From NCBI GenBank assembly GCA_947425005.1, contig CANDYP010000088.1, positions 1-5,908 on the forward strand: 5,908 nucleotides of DNA, read 5' to 3'. The notes under the pieces are model-generated. The model was not told where the DNA came from. It saw nothing but the letters and a program-made list of their open reading frames with translations, and ran no database searches. Made by a program: the position numbers and the translations under genes. Position 1 is the first letter of the stretch. Every line of letters starts with the position of its first letter. Source of the stretch: Rickettsiales bacterium (lineage in GTDB: Bacteria > Pseudomonadota > Alphaproteobacteria > Rickettsiales > UBA1997). Positions 1 to 5,908 of this stretch are shown piece after piece.

Positions 1-62
1 TCAGGGGGGCTTGATCGAGTTCGGTTTAAGGCCCCCCTGACAAGGGGGGTAGGGGGGTTTCT
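1..62. repeat. Intergenic G6/C6 palindromic repeat, copy A (left arm cut by window edge)
   Basis: This is the right-hand part of a dyad-symmetric element. It starts with TCAGGGGGGCTT (1-12), then a loop (13-27) containing ATCGAG and TCGG. The right arm (28-62) reads AAGG, C6, TGACAA, G6, TA, G6, TTTCT. The sequence and order match copy B at 2644-2728, including the loop (ATCGAG-T/C-TCGGTTTAAG), so A and B are two copies in the same orientation. The left end of A lies outside the window. It ends only 25 nt before the purB start codon, so it is either in the purB leader or acts as a terminator for an upstream gene. Its class is not known to me. Confidence 0.85.
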
Positions 63-87
63 CATCCCAACTTCAATCCGAAACAAC

Positions 88-1404
88 ATGATCCCCCGCT
101 ACTCCCGCCCCGAAATGACCGCAATCTGGTCGCAAGAAAATAAATACCAAATCTGGTTCGACATCGAAATCTACGCGCTCGAAGCGTTAGAAAAGCTTGG
201 CATTGCTGATGCCGGCTCTTCCACGCGCATCCGCGAAAATTTCGCCAAAGCCGGCGGAAAGTTTGACTCAGCGCGGGTTGACGAAATCGAATCGGTCACC
301 AAACACGACGTCATCGCCTTCCTCACTCACCTCGCAGAATTAGTCGGCGAAAATTCGCGCTTCGTTCATTTAGGAATGACCAGCTCCGACGTCCTCGATA
401 CCTGCCTTTCGGCCCAACTCTCTCAAGCTTCCGACATTCTAATCAACGATCTCGAAAGACTTCTAGCTGCCATTAAAAAACGTGCCTTTGAACATAAAAA
501 CACCGTTTGCGTCGGACGTTCGCACGGCATCCACGCTGAGCCCATCACCTTCGGCCTCAAGCTTGCACGCTTCTACGCCGAGTTCGAAAGAAACCTCTCG
601 CGCCTTAAAGCCGCTCAAAAAGAAATCGCGGTTTGCGCCATTTCCGGCGCGGTTGGAACCTTCGCCAATGTCGATCCTTTTGTGCAAAAATACGTTGCCG
701 AAAAAATGGGTTTGGCGGAAGAAACCGTGTCGAGCCAGATCATTCCAAGAGACCGCCACGCCACGTATTTCGCGGTTCTGGGCGTCATCGCCTCTTCAGT
801 CGAAAATCTGGCAATCGAGATCAGGCACTTGCAACGCACCGAAGTTTTGGAAGCAGAAGAATTTTTTTCCAAAGGCCAAAAAGGCTCGTCGGCAATGCCT
901 CACAAAAGAAATCCGGTTCTGAGTGAAAACCTCACAGGCTTGGCGCGCATGGTGCGCAGTGCCGTGGTGCCGGCAATGGAAAATGTAGCTAGTTGGCACG
1001 AGCGCGATATTTCGCACTCTTCCGTCGAAAGAATGATCGCGCCGGACACTACAGTAACATTGGATTTCGCGCTTAATCGTTTAGTCGGTTTGATTGAAAA
1101 TTTAGTCGTACACGACAAAAACATGCAGAAAAATTTAGACAAATTAGGCGGCTTGGTTTTCTCGCAACGTGTACTTTTAACCTTGATCGAGGAAGCCAAA
1201 ATCTCTCGCGAAGACGCTTACAAAATCGTACAAACTAACGCGATGAAAATCTGGGCGGGCGAGTCCACAAGCTTCTTAGAGCTACTAAAATCTGACCAAG
1301 AAGTGTCGTCAAAATTAAGCGACAAAAAACTCGAAGAAATCTTCGACATCTCCTACCACACCAAAAATATCGACCACATTTTTAAACAAGTTTTCAAAAA
1401 CTAA
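88..1404 (+). CDS. purB: Adenylosuccinate lyase
   Basis: A 438-residue cytoplasmic enzyme of the fumarase/aspartase superfamily. Established for the family: it releases fumarate from SAICAR in de novo purine synthesis and from adenylosuccinate in AMP formation, working as a homotetramer with composite active sites. Seen here: the typical PurB N-terminus MIPRYSRPEM, TKHDVIAF (71-78, conserved His73), HLGMTSSDVLDT (94-105, substrate binding), GRSHGIHAEP (143-152, His146 at the general-acid position) and the superfamily signature GSSAMPHKRNP (266-276) with the catalytic Ser loop. Length is normal for bacterial PurB. The start is fixed by the conserved N-terminus, although no Shine-Dalgarno is visible before it. 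It is separated by 6 nt from the downstream flavoprotein gene, suggesting one transcript. Codons in the first half favour C endings (ATC, TTC, CTC) more than the second half. Confidence 0.97.
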   Translation: MIPRYSRPEMTAIWSQENKYQIWFDIEIYALEALEKLGIADAGSSTRIRENFAKAGGKFDSARVDEIESVTKHDVIAFLTHLAELVGENSRFVHLGMTSSDVLDTCLSAQLSQASDILINDLERLLAAIKKRAFEHKNTVCVGRSHGIHAEPITFGLKLARFYAEFERNLSRLKAAQKEIAVCAISGAVGTFANVDPFVQKYVAEKMGLAEETVSSQIIPRDRHATYFAVLGVIASSVENLAIEIRHLQRTEVLEAEEFFSKGQKGSSAMPHKRNPVLSENLTGLARMVRSAVVPAMENVASWHERDISHSSVERMIAPDTTVTLDFALNRLVGLIENLVVHDKNMQKNLDKLGGLVFSQRVLLTLIEEAKISREDAYKIVQTNAMKIWAGESTSFLELLKSDQEVSSKLSDKKLEEIFDISYHTKNIDHIFKQVFKN

Positions 1405-1410
1405 GCCCGC

Positions 1411-2583
1411 ATGAAATTTTACGATTGCGTTGTAATCGGCGCTGGTGCTGCGGGGTTGATGTGTGCGGCTACTGGCTCGCAGCGCGGTCGTAAAGTGTTG
1501 CTGGTGGATCACGCGAAAGCGGTGGGCGAAAAAATTCGCATCTCGGGGGGAGGGCGTTGCAACTTTACGAATCTGTACACTTCTCCCAAAAATTTCATTT
1601 CACAAAATCCGTATTTCTGTGTTTCGGCCTTGAAACGCTTCACTCAAAACGACTTCATTACTTTGGTGCAAAAATACCAAATCGCTTTTCACGAAAAAAC
1701 TTTAGGCCAACTTTTTTGTGATATTTCTTCGAAGCAGATTGTGGAGATGCTGCTGCAAGAGTGCGCGGATGTTGAGATTAAACTCGAAACTGCAGTGAGC
1801 GAAATAAAAAAATCTGAAAATTTTTTTGAAATGAGAATCGGCAACGAGTCGGTGCAATGCCAATCCTTGGTGATTGCAACGGGCGGATTGTCGATTCCAA
1901 AAATGGGCGCGACCGGCTTTGGTTATGACGTGGCGCGACAGTTCGGTTTGAAAGTTAAACAAACAATTCCGGCGCTCGTGCCGTTTACTTTGGCAGAAGA
2001 AGTTTTGTGCGAGACTAGAAATTTTTCTGGCGTTGCGGTTGATGCTGTGGTTTCTTGCGGCAAAATAAATTTCCGTGAAGCGCTTTTGTTTACCCATCGC
2101 GGACTGAGCGGCCCAGCCATTTTGCAGATTTCTTCTTACTGGAAACATGGCGAAAAAATCGTCGTAAATCTGGCGCCGGAAATTGATGTTTTAGCGCGTT
2201 TGCAAGCAGAAAAAAAATTGAAACCAAAACAGGAATTACAAAATTTTCTCAGCGCTTTTTTGCCGAAAAGTTTGGCGAATTATTTGACGGAGAAAAGTCG
2301 ACACGAAGGAAATCTGGCTGATCTTTCTAACCAAAAAATCAAAGAAATTGCTGATTCAGTAAATTGCTGGAGCGTGATCCCAGACGGCACCGAAGGCTTT
2401 GCCAAAGCTGAAGTAACTCTGGGCGGAATTGACTCGGACGAAATTTCTTCCAAAAATTTTGAAAGCAAAAAAGTTCCAAATTTATTTTTTATCGGCGAAG
2501 TTTTGGATGTGACTGGCTGGCTGGGAGGCTTTAATTTTCAATGGGCTTGGGCCTCGGGTAGAGCGGCAGGGGAGTGTGTTTAA
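1411..2583 (+). CDS. HI0933/YhiN-family FAD-dependent flavoprotein (NAD(P)/FAD oxidoreductase)
   Basis: A 390-residue protein of the HI0933-like (YhiN/BaiN/RdsA-type) family. Visible motifs are an N-terminal Rossmann dinucleotide fold GAGAAGLMCA (10-19) starting directly after the first strand, the family signature SGGGRCNFTN (45-54), ATGGLSIPKMGATGFGYDVA (156-175), FTHRGLSGPAILQISS (227-242), and a C-terminal FAD-contact segment running from GEVLDVTGW (362-370) to GGFNFQWAWASGRAAGE (372-388). All parts are in place and the length is normal, so the gene looks intact. It is expected to be a soluble protein with bound FAD. The substrate is not established for most members, and names such as 'aminoacetone oxidase' or bile-acid reductase come from individual homologues. 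The start is supported by the N-terminal Rossmann strand. There is no Shine-Dalgarno, and translation may be coupled to purB 6 nt upstream. A functional link to purine synthesis is not implied. Confidence 0.93.
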   Translation: MKFYDCVVIGAGAAGLMCAATGSQRGRKVLLVDHAKAVGEKIRISGGGRCNFTNLYTSPKNFISQNPYFCVSALKRFTQNDFITLVQKYQIAFHEKTLGQLFCDISSKQIVEMLLQECADVEIKLETAVSEIKKSENFFEMRIGNESVQCQSLVIATGGLSIPKMGATGFGYDVARQFGLKVKQTIPALVPFTLAEEVLCETRNFSGVAVDAVVSCGKINFREALLFTHRGLSGPAILQISSYWKHGEKIVVNLAPEIDVLARLQAEKKLKPKQELQNFLSAFLPKSLANYLTEKSRHEGNLADLSNQKIKEIADSVNCWSVIPDGTEGFAKAEVTLGGIDSDEISSKNFESKKVPNLFFIGEVLDVTGWLGGFNFQWAWASGRAAGECV

Positions 2584-2643
2584 AAGGATTGATGATTGTG
2601 GTTGGTAATCAGAATTAGTTTAATCTAGTTTGAGTGTGACTCT

Positions 2644-2728
2644 AGAAACCCCCCTACCCCCTTTGTCAGGGGGGCTTTCATCGAGCTCGGTTTAAGCCAC
2701 CCTGACAAGGGGGGGTAGGGGGGTTTCT
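2644..2728. repeat. Intergenic G6/C6 palindromic repeat, copy B (complete head-to-head pair)
   Basis: This is a complete element of about 85 nt. The left arm (2644-2677) reads AGAAA, C6, TA, C5, TTTGTCA, G6, CTT. The right arm (2694-2728) reads AAGCCACCC, TGACAA, G7, TA, G6, TTTCT and is the imperfect reverse complement. The loop between (2678-2693) is centred on the palindrome GAGCTC. Each arm also holds its own small hairpin, a C tract and G6 flanking TTTGTCA or its complement. It lies 60 nt after the flavoprotein stop, is followed by a T-rich stretch, and has the same orientation as copy A. It could act as a bidirectional terminator or mRNA 3'-end stabiliser. Its spread through intergenic space suggests a REP/MITE-like element. 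Confidence 0.9.
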
Positions 2729-2732
2729 TTAG
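2644..2732 (+). terminator. Possible Rho-independent terminator of purB-flavoprotein transcript (formed by repeat copy B)
   Basis: The long GC-rich stem of copy B is followed by TTTCTTTAGTTT at 2724-2735, giving a strong hairpin with an imperfect U-rich tail on the plus strand. No other terminator-like hairpin is seen between the flavoprotein stop at 2583 and the next ORF. The tail is interrupted by C and the repeat also occurs elsewhere, so termination is inferred only. Confidence 0.4.
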
Positions 2733-2761
2733 TTTAGTGGGTAATCTAAAAAAAATAAAAA

Positions 2762-2950
2762 ATGACAACAAACGACAAAAAAATTCCGGAATTCAAACCA
2801 GTAAAAAAACTTTCTCCATTCATTGGCGATCCACACAACAGTAGGGGCGGTGGTAAAGGTAAAAAAAGTGGGGGCTCGGATAATTTTGCCGGCGTGCAAA
2901 AATCAAGCGCCAAATCAAGCGTCAAAAAAGGCGGTAGCGGAGATCGTTAA
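2762..2950 (+). CDS. Small basic Lys/Gly/Ser-rich hypothetical protein (62 aa)
   Basis: A 62-codon ORF whose family I do not recognise. The product has 12 Lys and 2 Arg against 5 acidic residues, 11 Gly and 9 Ser, and no Cys, Trp or Tyr. Residues 1-25 have a few hydrophobic anchors (KIPEFKPVKKLSPFIG), while 27-62 look disordered, with motifs such as RGGGKGKKSGG and VKKGGSGDR. No signal peptide or membrane segment is seen. A small nucleic-acid- or ribosome-associated tail-like protein would fit the charge, but that is a guess. The start follows an A-rich stretch without a Shine-Dalgarno. It sits 33 nt after repeat copy B and 175 nt before recQ. A competing ORF in another frame (2823-3017) overlaps it, and this one is preferred for its plausible composition and its start next to the A-rich leader. 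Confidence 0.5.
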   Translation: MTTNDKKIPEFKPVKKLSPFIGDPHNSRGGGKGKKSGGSDNFAGVQKSSAKSSVKKGGSGDR

Positions 2951-3004
2951 TTTTCGTAATTCTTCGCCGCTAATGTTGCGGCATCCTGCCCTTCTCACAT
3001 CTTC

Positions 3005-3022
3005 AGAACCTGCTTAGAACCT
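3005..3022 (+). promoter_or_regulatory. Tandem AGAACCT direct repeat upstream of recQ (possible operator)
   Basis: AGAACCT occurs at 3005-3011 and again at 3016-3022, an 11-nt period that places both on about the same helical face. It lies 104 nt before the recQ start and is followed by a run of six T. GAAC is a half-site seen in Gram-positive-type LexA boxes, but here the halves are direct rather than inverted, so a SOS operator is not supported. A chance repeat is possible. Confidence 0.2.
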
Positions 3023-3058
3023 TTTTTAATCCAAGATTTCGCCCTGTTTTGGCTTATT

Positions 3059-3108
3059 TTTTGAAAAAATTTTTCAAAATATATCCTGATATTTATCAAA
3101 ATTTTTCC
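3059..3108. promoter_or_regulatory. AT-rich palindromic leader/promoter region of recQ
   Basis: A perfect 10-bp inverted repeat, TTTTGAAAAA / TTTTTCAAAA (3059-3068 and 3070-3079), separated by one base, is followed by TGATA-TT-TATCA (3087-3098). Two related 13-mers, TCAAAATATATCC (3074-3086) and TCAAAATTTTTCC (3096-3108), lie 22 nt apart. TTGAAA at 3061-3066 resembles a -35 box, but the best -10-like string (TATCCT, 3082-3087) is at a short 15-nt spacing, so no exact promoter is claimed. Phased A and T tracts suggest bent DNA. It ends 17 nt before recQ, and control of recQ transcription is the simplest reading. Confidence 0.35.
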
Positions 3109-3125
3109 AAAAAAGCGCTCAAAAC

Positions 3126-4955
<1,830 letters not shown>

Positions 4956-4976
4956 AACTGCCACCTGACGAGAAGA

Positions 4977-5114
4977 GCTCAGTTCAAGCCCCCCTGATAA
5001 GGGGGGTAGGGGGGTTTCTTATCGCAAACTCGTAATAAAAAAATTTTGTTAAATATTCTGAACTTGTGACGAAAAACCCCCCTACCCCCCTTATCAGGGG
5101 GGCTTGAACTGAGC
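4977..5114. repeat. Palindromic repeat pair C: perfect 41-bp inverted repeat around a 56-nt spacer
   Basis: The left arm (4977-5017) reads GCTCAG, TTCAAG, C6, TGATAA, G6, TA, G6, TTT. The right arm (5074-5114) is its exact reverse complement over all 41 positions. The arms belong to the same family as copies A and B but carry TGATAA/TTATCA instead of TGACAA/TTGTCA. The arrangement is turned inside out: in B the GAGC ends meet in the middle and the AAACCC ends face out, while here the GAGC ends face out. The AT-rich spacer (5018-5073) contains no ORF or motif I recognise. I see no target-site duplication. Perfect identity of the arms implies recent duplication, gene conversion or selection for the fold. 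Confidence 0.93.
4986..5020 (+). terminator. Possible recQ terminator within repeat pair C
   Basis: C6 at 4989-4994 can pair with the second G6 (5009-5014), extended by AAG with TTT through one wobble pair, to give a 9-bp stem followed by the T-rich TTTCTT. C6 can instead pair with the nearer G6 (5001-5006) in a tight 6-bp hairpin. It lies 30 nt beyond the recQ stop. The mirrored arm at 5074-5105 would do the same for transcripts from the right. Termination is inferred from structure only. Confidence 0.4.
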
Positions 5115-5157
5115 GACTGGGTGACTGAGGCGTAATTAAAAAAATTTAGAGAAAAAC

Positions 5158-5319
5158 ATGTACAACAAAGAAATCAAAAAGCTGCTGAGCAGTGAGAGCG
5201 CCTCCATCTCCAAGCTTCATAAAATCGTCGCGGAAAGCATCGATCAGGAGAAGTTGATCATTAATAATCTGGTTCATCCGATCGACGAAATGTTAACGCC
5301 AAGATTGAAAGCTGTCTAA
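5158..5319 (+). CDS. Small hypothetical protein (53 aa)
   Basis: A 53-codon ORF starting ATG at 5158 and ending TAA at 5319. The product begins MYNKEIKKLLSSES and continues with a mainly helical pattern (HKIVAESIDQEKLIINNLV at 21-39), then HPIDEMLTP and RLKAV. I recognise no family, and there is no signal peptide, membrane segment or Cys pair. Support for being real: an ATG after an A-rich leader with a weak AGAG upstream, sensible amphipathic composition, and a stop placed 5 nt before the convergent msrB stop without overlap. It uses CTG, AGC and GAG more than its A-rich neighbours, which could hint at a different origin, though the sample is very small. It follows the right arm of repeat pair C by 43 nt. 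A role in regulation or protein-protein contact cannot be judged. Confidence 0.55.
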   Translation: MYNKEIKKLLSSESASISKLHKIVAESIDQEKLIINNLVHPIDEMLTPRLKAV

Positions 5320-5324
5320 AAACT

Positions 5325-5690
5325 CTAAGATTTTTCTTCGACAAAAGTGAGTGAGATTGAATTGACGCAGTAGCGGGCGTCTTTACTGGTCAGCCTCTCG
5401 CCGTGAAAAATATGGCCCAAATGGCCGTCACATTTTTTGCATAAAATTTCGGTGCGGCGACCATCTAAATCTAAAACTTTTTTGACCGAATCAGAAACCT
5501 CGTCGTCAAAACTAGGCCAACCGCAGCCGGAATTAAACTGGTCTTGAGTGGTAAAAAGTTCGGTGCCGCATTGCTTGCACAGATATTTTCCGCGGCGATT
5601 ATTTTCGTAAAATTCGCCGCTAAATGGTGCTTCGGTGCCTTTGTGTAGAATCACTCGCGCTTCTTCCGGTGTTAGTTTGTTTAAGTTCAT
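5325..5690 (-). CDS. msrB: Peptide-methionine (R)-S-oxide reductase
   Basis: A 121-residue stand-alone MsrB domain. Known role: reduction of the R epimer of methionine sulfoxide in oxidised proteins, with thioredoxin or a similar reductant. Seen here: two zinc-binding CxxC pairs, CKQC (38-41) and CKKC (84-87); the substrate-pocket motif SGCGWPSF (54-61), whose Cys56 is a likely resolving cysteine; DGHLGHIF (88-95); and RYCVNSISLTF (106-116) with catalytic Cys108, so it is the Cys and not the selenocysteine form. No signal peptide is seen, so it is probably cytoplasmic. It is the only gene here with a clear Shine-Dalgarno, AAAAAGG about 7 nt before ATG on the minus strand. The stop is TAG. No MsrA partner or fusion is present in the window. 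It is convergent with the 53-codon ORF and divergent from the glycosyltransferase gene. Confidence 0.97.
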   Translation of the reverse strand: MNLNKLTPEEARVILHKGTEAPFSGEFYENNRRGKYLCKQCGTELFTTQDQFNSGCGWPSFDDEVSDSVKKVLDLDGRRTEILCKKCDGHLGHIFHGERLTSKDARYCVNSISLTFVEEKS

Positions 5691-5709
5691 AAATTTACCT
5701 TTTTATTAA
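5691..5709. promoter_or_regulatory. 19-nt divergent intergenic gap between msrB and the glycosyltransferase gene
   Basis: Only 19 nt separate the two start codons. The gap holds the msrB Shine-Dalgarno (seen as CCTTTTT on the plus strand) and little else. Promoters for either gene must extend into the opposite coding sequence, unless one start is wrong or one gene is read from a distant promoter. No convincing -10/-35 pair was found. Confidence 0.45.
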
Positions 5710-5908
5710 ATGTTGCGATTCAAAAATTTTTCTGTCGCCACGGCAATCACTTTGTTCATAATTGCGGTAGGCGCTTTGTTTGTAAGGCTCTACGGCCTTA
5801 GCGAATATGCCTTCAACGATGACGAGCTCTGGCATTTAGTCGTCGCCGATCAGAAAAGTCTCTGGGATGTCATCCAATTTAATTTCCGCGAAGAAGTCCA
5901 CCCGCCCT
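5710..5908 (+). CDS. GT-C membrane glycosyltransferase, GT39/ArnT-like (N-terminal part, cut by window edge)
   Basis: Sixty-six codons are present, open to the right edge. The protein starts with a short basic segment (MLRFKNF), then a hydrophobic helix at about residues 8-25 (VATAITLFIIAVGALFV), followed by an extracytoplasmic loop with NDDELWHL (36-43) and EEVHPP (61-66). A first transmembrane helix followed by an acidic DE pair and an HPP motif in the first loop is the usual N-terminus of GT-C enzymes of the PMT/ArnT/GT39 type, which move a sugar from a polyprenyl-phosphate donor to protein or lipid acceptors outside the membrane. The ATG is supported by the basic-then-hydrophobic pattern, though no Shine-Dalgarno precedes it. 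Substrate and full length cannot be seen. Some families of unknown function share the same N-terminus. Confidence 0.75.
   Translation, partial: MLRFKNFSVATAITLFIIAVGALFVRLYGLSEYAFNDDELWHLVVADQKSLWDVIQFNFREEVHPP

Noticed and set aside
463..1199. Several overlapping open frames on both strands inside purB
   Set aside because: They lie in other frames of a gene with full PurB conservation, and their products are low-complexity Ser/Arg/Lys/Phe-rich sequences with no recognisable domain.
1702..2468. Minus-strand open frames inside the flavoprotein gene
   Set aside because: The plus-strand frame has family motifs from end to end, and the antisense products have none.
2966..2982. Hairpin GCCGC-TAATGTT-GCGGC after the 62-codon ORF as a terminator
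   Set aside because: The stem is only 5 bp and no T-run follows, so it is not a convincing intrinsic terminator.
2823..3017. 64-codon plus-strand ORF overlapping the 62-codon ORF
   Set aside because: It starts internally without a leader, runs into the non-coding AT-rich region, and has no recognisable pattern. It remains a weak alternative.
2584..3125. A novel defence or mobile system around recQ
   Set aside because: RecQ is the ordinary full-length housekeeping form with zinc, winged-helix and HRDC domains. Its neighbours are unrelated housekeeping genes and small ORFs, with no nuclease, methylase or toxin partner.
4977..5114. Repeat pair C as an insertion sequence with a transposase
   Set aside because: The 56-nt interior cannot encode a transposase and no target-site duplication is visible. 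At most it is a non-autonomous element.

Overview
The window is a compact bacterial chromosome segment carrying five recognisable protein genes and two small uncharacterised ORFs. They are purB, a HI0933/YhiN-type flavoprotein gene, a 62-codon Lys/Gly/Ser-rich ORF, recQ, a 53-codon ORF, msrB on the minus strand, and the first 66 codons of a membrane GT-C (GT39/ArnT-like) glycosyltransferase cut by the right edge. No phage, plasmid, insertion-sequence, CRISPR, rRNA or tRNA sequence was seen. The code is standard: every gene reads through with TAA or TAG stops and needs no recoding.

The organism cannot be named from this window. Moderate base composition, A-rich coding with many AAA/AAT/TTT codons, very short gaps and few Shine-Dalgarno sequences would suit an uncultured lineage, possibly of the Patescibacteria/CPR type. 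That is a weak inference.

Layout. At 1-62 lies the right part of a G6/C6 palindromic repeat. purB (88-1404) and the flavoprotein gene (1411-2583) are 6 nt apart and probably co-transcribed. A complete copy of the repeat (2644-2728) follows in the same orientation, so this gene pair is bracketed by direct copies. After the 62-codon ORF (2762-2950) comes an AT-rich, palindrome-bearing leader (2951-3125) and full-length recQ (3126-4955). Behind recQ two half-units of the same repeat face each other as a perfect 41-bp inverted repeat with a 56-nt spacer (4977-5114). The 53-codon ORF (5158-5319) converges on msrB (5325-5690), and msrB diverges from the glycosyltransferase with only 19 nt between the two start codons.

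The genes do not form one pathway: purine/AMP synthesis, a flavoprotein of uncertain role, DNA repair, protein oxidation repair and envelope glycosylation are mixed, as in a housekeeping region. The most notable structure is the dispersed intergenic palindrome family, which has six half-units in 5.9 kb arranged both head-to-head and tail-to-tail, like REP/BIME elements. I found no clear new multi-gene system.
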